From contig JAKCPI010003172.1 in assembly GCA_023213315.1 (NCBI GenBank), forward strand, positions 1 through 64,000: DNA of 64,000 nt, written 5' to 3'. Numbering within the stretch: the stretch's first letter is position 1; each line of letters starts with the position of its first letter. Below the pieces are notes generated by a model. That model saw nothing but the letters and a program-made list of their open reading frames with translations. It ran no database searches and was not told where the DNA came from. Positions 53,395-63,784 of the stretch are shown piece by piece. Both the position numbers and the translations under genes were made by a program. This DNA is from Euborellia annulipes. Lineage: Eukaryota; Arthropoda; Insecta; Dermaptera; Anisolabididae.

Positions 53395-53859
53395 AACAAC
53401 AACGGCTGCTATACTACACCAGCTACCCCATTCAACATAATCAGTGAATGTCCATCATACAACCACCAACGCCAACTATATATGCAATAAAAATCAACCC
53501 AAACTTCCATGACCCCAGAGCATTCCAACAGTTTCTGAAAGCTTCTCAACTTCTCAAGAATTACAAGACCTATACCAATTCATCATATCTATCCAGGGGA
53601 CAATATGAAAAAGCAAAAGCAAGTTGATAATGTGTTATTTCTAAAAGTGTCCTTTATAGGCCTATCTTTTACCATGTTTTGTTGTAAAGGTATAATTTAT
53701 TTATTTTTTTTTGTAAAAAGTGTCGTTTATATAATTTACTTATGTAACTACGAATGTACCACAAGATTTATACAATATTGTAAAACAAAAATGGTGAGGG
53801 CTGAATGACTCCGAGTCACAGCCGGAAAATAAAGAATTTAAAAACAACAACAACAACAA
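53395..53859 (+). pseudogene. Non-LTR retrotransposon 3' end (ORF2 C-terminus plus 3' UTR)
   Basis: One frame reads ..NGCYTTPATPFNIISECPSY, NHQRQLYM, the cysteine/histidine C-terminal motif common to LINE ORF2 (EHxxxECPxYxxxR style). After a frameshift near 53485 another frame reads FHDPRAFQQFLKASQLLKNY and ends at TGA 53625-53627. A 3' UTR follows with AATAAA (53828-53833) and an (AAC)n tail, immediately before SINE-1. Clade not assigned (Jockey/CR1/R1-like by the motif). Confidence 0.55.
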
Positions 53860-54090
53860 AGCCCTCGGGGCTTGGAGTAGGGGTTAGCGTGCTAACCTCG
53901 TATACCAAAAGTCGCGGGTTCCATTTGGGTACCAAATGGCTTAAATAAGAATGCCTGGACCCCAAATAGACATATTAAACATACGAGTATCGTTTAAAGT
54001 CTTAAATGGCCTAAGTTGCCGAAAAGACTGTATGTATGTGTGTGTGAATGTGAGTGTGAATGAGAAAAAAGTGTAAGTGTTAAAAAAAAA
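53860..54090 (+). repeat. SINE-1 with internal deletion
   Basis: Head AGCCCTCGGGGCTTGGAGTA, GGGGTTAGCGTGC (box A), box B deleted after CGCGGGTTCC, body resumes TTTGGGTACCAAATGGC, core AAATGGCCTAAGTTGCCGAA, AAGACTG, tail and poly-A. ACAACAACAAA flanks both sides as target duplication within the LINE tail. Confidence 0.9.
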
Positions 54091-54812
54091 ACAAACAACA
54101 ACAAAAATCACAGCCATATAAATCAATTGGGAGAAACCAGAACTAGTCAGGGGGAGTTCACATCTGATTTTTTCAATACTTCTGTCGAAGATGTCAAATT
54201 GGCCTTCATACATTTTAAGAGATTGGAGAAAAAAAAAATCAACCCCGCAACTCACTTCCATCTTGCTTTATTTTGACCACGTGCACATATGCAGAAAAAC
54301 TATTTTGGAGAATTCACTGGACTCTGGGGGACTCAAAATCTCGACATCGATTTACTGAACAAGGCGTTTATAATAAGCAAAAGAATATGAAAAATTCTAT
54401 AATTTCAATTAAAATCTCAAAACTTAAAAATATTCAAATCCATAAAGTCTATGCTATGCTATATTTATATAGTGTTCAGAACGAATATAAGAGTTTTGAT
54501 TCTGAAAGCAATCACGAAATTAATATCAATATTTTTGTATTAAAGAATAGCCTAAATAATTTTACAGTAATCTGATTTTTCAATGTATGTAATGTTGAAT
54601 ATAAATAGTAGGCTCTGAATGAAAAAGGAAAGATTCGTGACTCATCTAATTTTTTTAATGAATGGCTTTTAAAATTAACACTGATTAACCTCGCAACATT
54701 CTTTCGGGAACATCATCACTAAAAATGACTTTAGAATATTAATTCGAAAATTTTCTATTTTAATTTATTTTAAATTATGATTTGATTAAAATTTGTTTTT
54801 ATTAAGGAGTAA
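54091..54812. other. AT-rich spacer
   Basis: A plus frame of 100 codons at 54273-54575 begins in single-copy sequence containing CGACATCGATTTACTG, but shows no recognisable domain and its second half is AT-driven. I leave it uncalled. Confidence 0.35.
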
Positions 54813-54989
54813 GGCTGGGCTCACACAATCGATTTTTAGTCGAGCGATAGTTTAGTCGATGGACATAAATGCATCAAAGTTCAATGCAGGTGCGCACATA
54901 ACAACTCCAGATCAACTCGATTCTTTAATGCATTTATGTCCATCGACTAAACTATCGATCAACTAAAAATCGACCGGGTGCGCCCAGCC
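54813..54989. mobile_element. PIF/Harbinger-type MITE, 177 bp
   Basis: Long arms of about 70 bp: GGCTGGGCTCACACAATCGA, TTTTTAGTCGAGCGATAGTT, TAGTCGATGGACATAAATGC at the left and the reverse at the right. TAA flanks both sides (54810-54812, 54990-54992), the 3-bp TWA target of PIF/Harbinger. Confidence 0.85.
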
Positions 54990-55356
54990 TAAATCTAATT
55001 TTCAAAATCTAGCTACATTAATCTATCTAAGCAAAATTGTTAGATATAATTTCTCCGTACTACAATAGATAATAAATTTTATAGAAAGTAGATATATAAA
55101 TTGATCCTTTTCTTATCATCTTTTACTCTCCATATAGACGAAAAAATTCTGAAATTTTAGAAATAGAGTGCTTAACAAAAAATAAGGAAACTTATTAGGT
55201 GGTTATACTTTATCTTATTAACCAGATCAAAATAATAAGAAAATTGACAATGTGGATGGAGCTCCTAGCCTCAGTTATTACCCCTTTCTAACGACAGTTT
55301 TCTTTGCAATTTATTAAAGGCTTGTCTGAAACGACTAAAGATCCGACTCTCTTGTT
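54990..55356. other. AT-rich spacer
   Basis: Nothing recognised. Confidence 0.3.
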
Positions 55357-55974
55357 GAAAGTTGTGTTTTGTGCTTGTTACACCAGATTTTTTGTGTCGG
55401 CATATATTTAGTTTTCGCCGAAATAATAAAATACAAGATGTAAAATTTATAAACATGGAAAAATATTTATATTTTGTTACCATGGCAACAATTTTTCCTA
55501 TGAGGTACAAGAGTAAAGTGGTCTTCAAACAATTTTGAGAGCAAAATGAGAATATACATTTTAAAGAGCATCTAAAAAATAATGGATTTTTGAATTTTAA
55601 TCAAAATAGTTATAGCGAATTTTGATAAAATCGAGAAAAAAAAAAAAAAACTGAAAAAGTACATCAGTAAAGTACTAGTACTTTTTGTTTAAAAGCTTAT
55701 TTTAACGCCCTGGGGGAGGGGGGTGCTTAACTTAAATATAAAATGTCAGCCTCGTAGCACTTATCGTTGTTGAGATTTTGTTCACAGACACACACACACA
55801 GACAGACAGACCATGACACGAAAATCACTTTTTTTGATTCAGGGGACCTCAAAACGTGTATATCCGTCAAAATCTCGACATCGAATTTTTGACATGAATC
55901 CCAATACTTTCTCTCTCTATATATATTGCCTATATATGTATATTAACATACACATATAGGTAAGAGAAAGTAAA
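55357..55974 (-). repeat. HPE, nearly complete
   Basis: The left hairpin is half lost (starts GTTGTGTTTTGTGCTTGTTA, CACCAGATTTTTT). Perfect X-box GTTACCATGGCAAC (55476-55489), AGTACTAGTACT, CAGA microsatellite and a longer terminal hairpin CTTTCTCTCTC..GGTAAGAGAAAG. Confidence 0.95.
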
Positions 55975-56329
55975 AAGATAAAAAGAATTATCTTTTGTTT
56001 TGTTATATAATTTTTAACATTCTCGGTTTTAGTTTACATGATCAAAAACCAACTTGGACGGTTAATTAAGAAAATTTTAAATAATAAAAGAGTTTGAACC
56101 AAAATGGATTATCTCAAACCGGTTAAAGAAATCAAAATTAATTTCAAGATATTGGAGTTGAAGGAAGAAAATCTTCCAACTTCTTTTTTTTAAATCTTTT
56201 ATTTTATCTTATCACACACATGTTTTTTGCTTCATATCAATTTTTTAATTAGAGTTCTAGTTTGTAATAATATTTTTACGATTGCGTTTTGAGATCTTAT
56301 TTTAACAAGAGAATAAATAATGAATGGAT
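55975..56329. other. AT-rich spacer
   Basis: Nothing recognised. Confidence 0.3.
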
Positions 56330-56660
56330 TTCAAAACGCATCAAATTTATATGATTAAATTCGATTGCAATTTCAGTTCAAATGGAAAAGGGTGTCTATT
56401 TATCTCGATTGATTGTGTAAGTTACTTAACATTGGGGAACTCGGGTAATAACATGGCTGGCTGGCGCTGGCTACGTGCCTCTCTTACTTACGCTTACTCC
56501 AGATCTTTCTTTTCTTTTGCTAATCTTAGATTCATATTGAAAGCACAAATCGACACTTGGCATGTAAATTGGACCCTTTGTCTGTGTGCGTGTGTGTGTG
56601 TATGTGTGCTAGGAATCAATCAGTGTGAAGGTGAATTAACATTAAAATTGCCAAATCAAT
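56330..56660. other. Single-copy block, open on the plus strand
   Basis: A frame of 114 codons (56324-56668) covers it, including GGGGAACTCGGGTAATAACA and GCTGGCTACGTGCCTC, and ends in a (GT)n run read as CACVCVCVCV. The composition is balanced, and CGATTGATTGTG is an Exd/Hox-type word. I find no domain, so it may be an exon remnant or a conserved non-coding block. Confidence 0.3.
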
Positions 56661-56765
56661 CATCATAGTCAGACAGTCAACTAAAAAATAAACTTCCTCG
56701 TTTTTTCTTTAAATAAAAAAAATAGACTATATATTTCCCCAATCATTAGGCTTTAAAAATAAATT

Positions 56766-57369
56766 TAAAAAATCTGGTGGCACAGCACACAACTTTTTTA
56801 TACCTTCGGTAATCGAAAGTTGTGTTCTGTGCTTGTCACTCCAGATTTTTTGTGTCGACATATATTTAGATTGCGCCGGTATTTTGGAATTCATATAAAA
56901 ATGGGAAAATATTTATATTTTGTTAATATGGCAACCATTCCTTCTATCTTTCCTATGAAGTACAAGGGTAAAGTGTGCTTCAAACACTTCTGAGGGCAAA
57001 ATGAGAATATACACTTTAAAGAGCATTTAAAAAATAATTGATTTTTGAATTTTAATCAAAATCGTAGGAGCGAATTTTGATAAAATCGAAAAATAGTGAA
57101 AAAGTACATCAGTAAAGTACTAGTACTTTTTGGCCGATTTTGTTCAAAAGCTTCGGGCCACGTCCCAGGGGGGTGCCTAACTTAAATCTAAAATTTCAAC
57201 CAACTAGCTCAATACCTTCATGCTTTAAATTGGATACAGACAGACACACACACACACACAAACAGACAGTCCATGTTGCGAAAATCACTTTTTTGGACTC
57301 AAGGGACCTCAAAACGTATATAACCATAAAAATCTCGACATCGAATTTTTGACATGAATTCAATACTTT
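56766..57369 (-). repeat. HPE, missing its last hairpin
   Basis: AAAATCTGGTGGCACAGCAC..GTCACTCCAGATTTTTT hairpin, GTTAATATGGCAACC, AGTACTAGTACT (57116-57127), CAGA run and CATGAATTCAATACTTTC. The terminal hairpin is replaced by a GC-rich stretch at 57370-57432 (CTGGATAGGCGCGAAGCTCG, CCGAAGGCGGCGCC). Confidence 0.9.
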
Positions 57370-57539
57370 CGGTGAAGCCCCCCCCCCTGGATAGGCGCGA
57401 AGCTCGCCGAAGGCGGCGCCACGGCTAGTCTAGTATAATTATTTAAAACTCTGCACTTGTCACATTAACGATAATAAAAGTTTATATCCATCCTACATTA
57501 CATTATTATTGTATCAAATTATTATATTAAATAAAAGCG

Positions 57540-57860
57540 GAGGGAGAAATTAAGAAATGTGGCGCCGCTGAGTCATGACGGGCGTCGTCCCCAAGCATTT
57601 GTGCACGGCTGGTAGGTAGCTACCTGGCCTCCTGGCCTGTCTTAACTGAGGCTGAGGCTGGCTGAGGTTGAGGCGACGGCGCCGCAGAGCAATTACCCGA
57701 GGGCTGTAATTAGAGGCCGCGGGGCAGCATCAGCCTCTCCCTCAGGCTCATCTTCTATCTCACAAAAAAAATCTTTCTCGATTATTTATTTATTTCTATC
57801 GTCATCTGAGGGAGACACACCTTGCTCGATCTATCGGGCCCGCATTCTAGTTAACCTCCC
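57540..57860. promoter_or_regulatory. GC-rich single-copy block with homeodomain sites
   Basis: GTGGCGCCGCTGAGTCATGA (AP-1-type TGAGTCA), GAGGCTGAGGCTGGCTGAGG short tandem, GAGCAATTACCCGAGGGCTG and TAATTAGAGGCCGCGGGGC. Two ATTA cores in opposite orientation 18 bp apart in GC-rich DNA resemble a conserved developmental element. No coding frame. Confidence 0.35.
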
Positions 57861-57986
57861 TTCTTCCTTTATTACATTATTTGAATTTTCAAGAAAAAAA
57901 TTTAATGACTTGTCTTTTAATTTAATTAAAATAATTTTAATAATTTATATTTTGGTTGTTAGAATGAGCCAGTTTGTAAATGAATA

Positions 57987-58451
57987 TTTACTTTCTCTTA
58001 CCTATATATGTTAATATATATAGAGAGAGAAAGTATTGGATTCATGTCAAAAATTCGATGTCGAGATTTTGACGGATATACACGTTTTGAGGTCCCCTGA
58101 GTCAGTACACAAAATATCTCAAGAACGAAAAGAGCTAGGAAGGTGAAATTTTATATTTAAGTTAGGCACCGCCCTGACACATGACAAGAAGCTTTTGAAC
58201 AGAATCGACCAAAGAGTACTAGTACTTTACTGATGTACTTTTTCGATTTTTTCAACATTTCTCAACACTCGGGTTCGAATCCAGCTTGCCGCAAATAATT
58301 CAAACATCCTGCTGAGACTCCTCTTAGGGTAGGAAAGAGGGATCGCCCCATCTTGGTACCACCAAGGGCCTAAATTGGCATAAGTGTGTTCCCTCTCTGG
58401 AAACGGCCACTTCAACCTAACCTAGTCTACATAGGTAAGAGAAAGTAAAAT
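57987..58451 (+). repeat. HPE with the CTTTCTCTTACC end at both termini
   Basis: The left hairpin TTTACTTTCTCTTACCTATA..GAGAGAGAAAGTA is intact and the first half runs to AGTACTAGTACT (58216-58227). Instead of the AAATCTGG half there is a SINE-like insert, and the right end is ATAGGTAAGAGAAAGTAAAA. Confidence 0.8.
58252..58430 (+). repeat. SINE-like insert in the HPE
   Basis: ACTCGGGTTCGAATCCAGCT (box B word), CAAACATCCTGCTGAGACTC, then CCTCTCTGGAAACGGCCACT, TCAACCTAACCTAG. Shares its first 45 bp with 53169. No box A seen. Confidence 0.5.
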
Positions 58452-59206
58452 GCGCAGAATCAAGATCAAGATTGTGAAGATTCACATCTCCTTTTTCTAT
58501 TTAAAAATAATTTTGTTGTAGAATCTCATATTTCGAAAAGTAATTAATTAATAAATTGGAAAATATGATGAAAATAATGAAGTTAGGTTAAAAATAGATA
58601 TCGATGTTGCCGGGTCTGTTGTTTCTATTATCGACACATGCGGCGCTACTAATCAAGACCGCCTTTTAGTTATGCAAAATATTTGCAAGACGGATATATT
58701 GAATGCCTATTTTATAGGAGAGATTGAATATTCATATGCGTAATTGACTCGCTATGTTCAATCGTAGCTAAACCATAATTTAATAAATAATAAATAGAAT
58801 ATAACAGTTCTGAAGTATTCCTATAAGAGTAGCCTATGTATGGTTCTTGTTAATTTATTTGTATTGGGATAGGAGAGAGGAAGGAAATTAAATAAAAACT
58901 TATTAATTTTAATGTGAGTTGGTGCAAGAGACCAGGACGATAAGGAATAATTTATTTGTATTGTTATTTTCAAGCTGCGTTGTTAATCTAAATAAATGAT
59001 TAACTACTTTAATTCAAAAATACTTCTTCGCATTAAACAAATCGATGAAATACGGACCAGTGCTGAAGACAAACTTTTAATTATTACCAATGACTTTTAA
59101 AGTATATGAGGGTGAGGAAACTCAAATATATATTGTATAAATAAGAATAAATATTTTTTAGAGCACCGATTCACACTTCCTTTTAAAAACTCACCCTCAT
59201 CTAGGA
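58452..59206. other. AT-rich spacer
   Basis: Nothing recognised. Confidence 0.3.
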
Positions 59207-59457
59207 CAGCGGTTGGGAAACGAGGTTCGCTTTAAGGATATTCGTTTGGCTCTTTAAATCAAAATATTCACGCATAAGTTCATTTTATTTAATGAAACAA
59301 ATTAATAATGCCAATTTCTAAAATAAAACATCCTATCAGTGTGGAAAATTTTCGAACATGTAATAGTTCAAAGCAAACATTTTTGCTCTTTAAATTGTTT
59401 CCAATAGGTGTAAAGGAAGAATTTGGCTGTTGAACCTCCAAAGTTTGCCGTCACCTG
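59207..59457. mobile_element. hAT-type MITE, 251 bp
   Basis: CAGCGGTTGGGAAACGAGG ... AAAGTTTGCCGTCACCTG. Flanks ATCTAGGA and AGCTAGGA give an 8-bp duplication with one change. Confidence 0.75.
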
Positions 59458-59790
59458 AGCTAGGACTTTGCAGTTTTATTCTTAATCGATAAGTGGCTGC
59501 AGAGATATAAGCAAATAATATGGACATTAAGATTTGGGGTCCTTTTGACCTAAACGTAAAAACATACAAAATTAGGGGAGATTAATGCCCAATTGCACCG
59601 TTTGACATTTATGTGTCTCTCTTTACTAAGTGTGCTTAAACTAAAGCGTCTCTTAAATAAATTGTTTGTTTGAACCGCAAGATTTTAATCATGGAATAGT
59701 AAAGAAGAATTTTATAAATGTGCAATATGGCAACGTTGTAAATTTTAGTGATATTCTGGTGATTTTTGATAAAATATTGTTGTTAATGTT

Positions 59791-60067
59791 TTTTTTTTTT
59801 TTTTAAAAAAAACACTCACACTTTTTTCTCATTCACACTCACACTCACACACACATTCACACTGTCTTTTCGGCAACTTAGGCCATTTAAGACATTTACG
59901 ATATCCGTTATTATTAAATTATATATATTGGGGTCCAGGCATTTCTTATTTAAGCCATTTGGTATCCAATTGGCTTAAATAAAATCATCGGACTGCCTGG
60001 GGTCCGAACCCGCGACGTTTGGTATATGAGGTTAGCACGCTAACCTCTACGCCATGCCCCCGAGGGC
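59791..60067 (-). repeat. SINE-1, full-length reference copy
   Basis: Read on the minus strand: GCCCTCGGGGGCATGGCGTA, GAGGTTAGCGTGC (box A), CGCGGGTTCGGACCCCAGG (box B), the AAATCATCGG/TTAAATAAG body, core AAATGGCCTAAGTTGCCGAA, AAGAC, a (GTGTGA)n part and poly-A. Target duplication TGTTGTTAATGTT on both sides (59778-59790, 60068-60080). Confidence 0.95.
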
Positions 60068-60080
60068 TGTTGTTAATGTT

Positions 60081-60539
60081 AATAATAATAATGTTGTTTA
60101 TTATTTGAATATTCTGAAATTAAATTAATTACATATTGTTTATAAATATTAATTAATTTCAGAAAAATAAGAAAATAGAAAACAAAATATTGATTTTCAT
60201 GATTATAATTTTTTTATTTAAATTAATAAGGAAAGAAATTGAACACCAAATTATACCTCTTTAGAAAATTATCTATTAAATTATATTTAAATATAAAAAT
60301 ATAATAGAAAATCGCAATGTTAATAATAATTAGTTCATTGGTGAGTCCTGTTGTTAGTGTAAAAATTTTTTAAAATAAATTAAACCTGTAGAGCCTACAA
60401 AATATCGTTTTGTCCTATATTAAACTATGTGACAAATAAGAAGTTTTATTTTATATTCTCTTACGAGAGACATGCAAGTTCAACTGCATATCTAGGCCAA
60501 ATATAAAAATATATCTATCTATCTATATTATAATAAAGC
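60081..60539. other. AT-rich spacer
   Basis: Nothing recognised except (AAT)n words at the left and (ATCT)n at 60512-60528. Confidence 0.3.
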
Positions 60540-61960
60540 TGAAAAGACGTTTTTTGATTAAGGTACTTCTAGACCACCTAGAGATATGGGGTTTTTTGCA
60601 TTCGATTCAGAATCCTCTAAAACCAAATAGAAAAATCCAAAATCTTAAAAAAGTTGTACCACTTTTTTTTAAGAGGGGAAAAACTCATTTTTTTCGATGT
60701 TTTTTCAAAAATTTCACGATATTTTTTCATTTTTTCACTCATATCTTCTAAACGGTTAAAGATATCTTCAATATCTGAATTAGTCAATAATCTGCATTAA
60801 ATTTTGAAAATGACAAACCTCTTTTAACTATTTTTGAGGTTTGTTTACACATATAAATAATTCGTGCAAAAAGAACCTCATTTTTGATGATTTTGCCGCG
60901 GCTTCAGTTCATTTTCATTGTTTTTTTGCTTCAGTATTTATTGTCCAATTTCAATAATTTTTTTTGCGAAATGTTCCTCACATCCTATACTTTAAGTCAG
61001 GTAAATTTCATTTTTTTTCATCAACCCCTTCTATTTAATTTTCAAGTGTGAAAAAAAAATAACACGAAAATTTTCATTTTTTGAGATGGTTTTTAAACAT
61101 CTGTGTCTTTAGACAAGCTAGACAATTGCGGTTTTTTTTATTTGATTCAGTACCATCTGCTGACGACTAGAAAAATCCAAAATCATGAAAAAGTTATACC
61201 CCCTTTTTTTAAATTACAAAAAACTCATTTTTAGCCGATTATTTTTTTACATTTTTGGCTATATTTTTTGAATGATAAGAGATATCTTCAATCTCATAAT
61301 TTTGTATTTTTCTACATTAAATTTGGAAAAGAATGAGACCCTTTGCACTATTCTAAGGCATTGTTTAGCGGCTGTGCAACTTTTGGCGTGTGATACAAAA
61401 TTTTTTTTTATTAATTTTTTTCATATTCATGGCCATATTTTTTAAACGATTATCAATGTCTTAGATATGATTTACTTTTTATAATCTACATTAAATTTCC
61501 TTTAAAACGAGCCCAGTTTGGACCTGATAAGCCTCTATTTAAGTTCTTTAAACTTTTTCTAAAAATGGAAGAAATTTTTATTTTTTGTTTGTTTGTTTGA
61601 AGAGTTTCTTTCAATTTTCGGCTATATTTTTTGAATGGTAAGAGATATCTTCAATCTCATAATTTTGTATTATTCTACATTAAATTTGGAAACAAATGAG
61701 CCACATTACAGCATTCTCAGACATGGTTTAGTATACTATCTATTCGTCAATCACGAGACAAACTTTTAAGTAGATATTTTTTTTCCGAGATATTTCTATA
61801 CAATTTTAGCTATATCTTTTTAATGGTAAAAGATATCTTGGATATCCAAAGGTTTTCACATTTTAGATTAAATTTTGTAAAAAATGAATACCATTTCATT
61901 TAATTCAGACATTGTTTAGGGTATTTAAAACCACTTCTAAAATGTAAGAAATTTTTTTTT
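60540..61960 (+). repeat. Diverged tandem array, unit about 170-190 bp
   Basis: The phrase GGCTATATTTTTTGAATGGT, AAGAGATATCTTCAATCTCA recurs near 61258, 61430, 61619 and 61808, with a related copy near 60742 (three unit lengths earlier) and CTACATTAAATTTGGAAA following each. Units share about two thirds of their bases. The short frame at 60554-60751 lies in the array. Confidence 0.7.
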
Positions 61961-62011
61961 GTTTGATTGCTCTGAATGATCCACATTTCAGTATTCTCAG
62001 GCATGGCTTAG

Positions 62012-62327
62012 CAGGGACGTATTGGCGGGGGCCGAGGGGGCCCGCCCCCCCCCCCGAAATTTCCCAAACACATATACATATATAGGGATATACAGTCATC
62101 AGCGCAACAAATTTTTCCGCAGGATGGACAACTTTGGTTCCGCAATAGAAAAAATGTTCCTCAAAAAATTTCGTGTGAAAAAAAGTATAGTTTCTTTAAA
62201 AAAAATTTTCCTCAGAAAAATTTTTTGAGTTTGGCAAAAAATCATTTTCAATTCATTCCCTCATAGAGCCTTCCACGACCACAACATTTCATTTGGCTCA
62301 TATTCTTATTTTTTTTTTACTTAGCGC
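62012..62327. mobile_element. GC-rich MITE-like end and adjoining sequence
   Basis: CAGGGACGTATTGGCGGGGG, CCGAGGGGGCCCGCCCCCC looks like a hAT-style terminus without a visible partner; the rest is AT-rich. Confidence 0.35.
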
Positions 62328-62606
62328 CAGTGACGGCGCTACGGGGGCTAGGGGGGGCATGCGCCCCCCGGCAAGGATCTCTGCCCCCTAGATGCCCCCC
62401 CAATCAGCTCGAAAACAAAATAAAAAAAATTTCAAAAATTATTCACTTTTCCTTAAAAAAATGTAATTTAAGTTTTAAGCTTTTTATTTCAATGTAAAAA
62501 AGAAAGATTATTTTTTTAAATTCTTTATTTTAATAAATAAATTTAGTTACTCTCTGGTTAGTCTCAAGTTTTTGTCAAGTAAATATCTTTCTTTTGTGCC
62601 AGTAAA
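62328..62606 (+). mobile_element. 5' end of a decayed hAT transposon
   Basis: CAGTGACGGCGCTACGGGGG, CTAGGGGGGGCATGCGCCCC is a hAT-type terminus. It is followed 260 bp later by the ATG of the ORF remnant, the usual arrangement of an autonomous hAT element. The 3' part is absent. Confidence 0.55.
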
Positions 62607-62639
62607 ATGTCATCGAAAAGAAAAAAAATATCCGATAAC

Positions 62640-62722
62640 TTTACCAATCGAATTGAAATAAATAGAGAAGGGGTCTAAATGGCCTTCGATGCCGAAAAAG
62701 ACCTAAATTAAAAAAAAAAAAA
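62640..62722 (+). repeat. SINE-2 tail inserted in the hAT remnant
   Basis: CCAATCGAATTGAAATAAAT, then GGTCTAAATGGCCTTCGATG, CCGAAAAAGACC and poly-A. Head missing (5'-truncated). Confidence 0.85.
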
Positions 62723-62896
62723 AGCTTTATTAAGCCCCAATCTAAAAAAAAATTTTCTACTTCGAGTACAAATGTAAATCCACCAGCTATGAATCAAGCT
62801 CAAGTGATTCAGAAGAAATTGATACTGATTTTGAGAAATTCTGCGCATAGCCAATATCTTTCAGAAAAATTTCTGGGCTTTCATATTTCTCAGGAG

Positions 62897-63535
62897 CAGG
62901 GCCGCAGACAGGGGGGCAGGAGGGCTATATCCCCGGGGCCCGGGTCCTCCGAGGGGGCCCGGGCCCATTGCGCTCCAACCTAAAAATTCTAATAAAAATT
63001 AATTTTCATGGTTAAAATTTCAATTAAAAAAAATCATTTCTTGAAATTTTTTCCCTCAGAGGGCCCGGGCCCTTTAAGCTCAAATCTTAAAATTTAAATT
63101 AGAAAAAAACATTTTCTTGAAATTTTTTTCTCTCAGAGGGCCCGGGCCCTTTAAGCTCAAATCTTAAAATTTAAATTAGAAAAAATAATTTTCTTGAAAT
63201 TTTTTTTCTCAGGGGCCCCGGGCCCTTTAAATCAAGTTTCAATCATCTTTTCACGACTCAGGATAGCTAAAAACGCAGATTTCAGTGGCTAATTTTCAAA
63301 AATTTTCCATACCCCCAGATTCCCCCGGAAAACCACTGTCCGGGTCGGGCCTCGATAAATTATTGTAACTCTTTTTTTTCAATGGTTGTGTCAAAAACTG
63401 TGTAAAAATTGTTGGCATGAAGGCCACAATAGCCTTTTACCTAAGTTCTAAATTTTTTTTTTTTAATTTTTGTGGGGGAGGGGGGGCCGTATTAGTAAGT
63501 AGCCCCGGGGCCCGTCAAGTCTGTCTGCGGCCCTG
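62897..63535. mobile_element. hAT-type MITE, 639 bp, with internal tandem
   Basis: CAGGGCCGCAGACAG ... CTGTCTGCGGCCCTG are perfect termini. The duplication CTCAGGAG is perfect (62889-62896, 63536-63543). Inside, a roughly 77-bp unit with GAGGGCCCGGGCCCTTTAAG and TTTTCTTGAAATTTTTTTC is repeated three to four times. Confidence 0.95.
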
Positions 63536-63600
63536 CTCAGGAGATAGGAAGCCTGCCAACCAAAAGTGAAAATATTTCCCTGTACGGCTGGTGGTGTGAC

Positions 63601-63778
63601 ATTTTTTAGATCCTCATTAAAATGTATATTGCCCTTGGAATCTTTTGAAGCACACTTTACTCTTGTACTTTATAGGAAAGATAGGAGCAATGGTTGCCAG
63701 AGTAACATTTTATCATATTTATTAAATTTACATCTTGAATTCTAATGTTCCATACTGTTGGAAACTAAATATACGCCA
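63601..63778 (+). repeat. HPE fragment
   Basis: ATTAAAATGTATATTGCCCT, GGAATCTTTTGAAGCACACT, TTACTCTTGTACTTTATAGG, GGTTGCCAGAGTAAC and CCATACTGTTGGAAACTAAA. Both hairpins are missing. Confidence 0.85.
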
Positions 63779-63784
63779 TTGTCC

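Larger units (their letters stand above)
62607..63600 (+). pseudogene. hAT-type transposase N-terminal remnant, interrupted
   Basis: ATG at 62607 starts MSSKRKKISDNF, resembling the lysine-rich start of TTF/ZMYM-type hAT transposases. A SINE-2 cuts it (about 62640-62722). The frame continues SFIKPQSKKKFSTSSTNVNP .. SEKFLGFHISQE up to the MITE at 62897 and resumes after it as IGSLPTKSENISLYGWW. The MITE duplication lies in frame. The final stop falls in HPE sequence, so the true 3' part is lost. Assignment rests on the TIR and N-terminal style only. Confidence 0.4.

Noticed and set aside
57140..57352. Conserved-looking peptide (NLKFQP..) recurring in several ORFs
   Set aside because: It recurs because HPE copies share DNA. 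The frame is broken in most copies and runs through the CAGA microsatellite, so it is not a protein domain.
62789..62983. 64-codon plus ORF as an independent gene
   Set aside because: Its second half is MITE sequence; the first half belongs to the hAT remnant.
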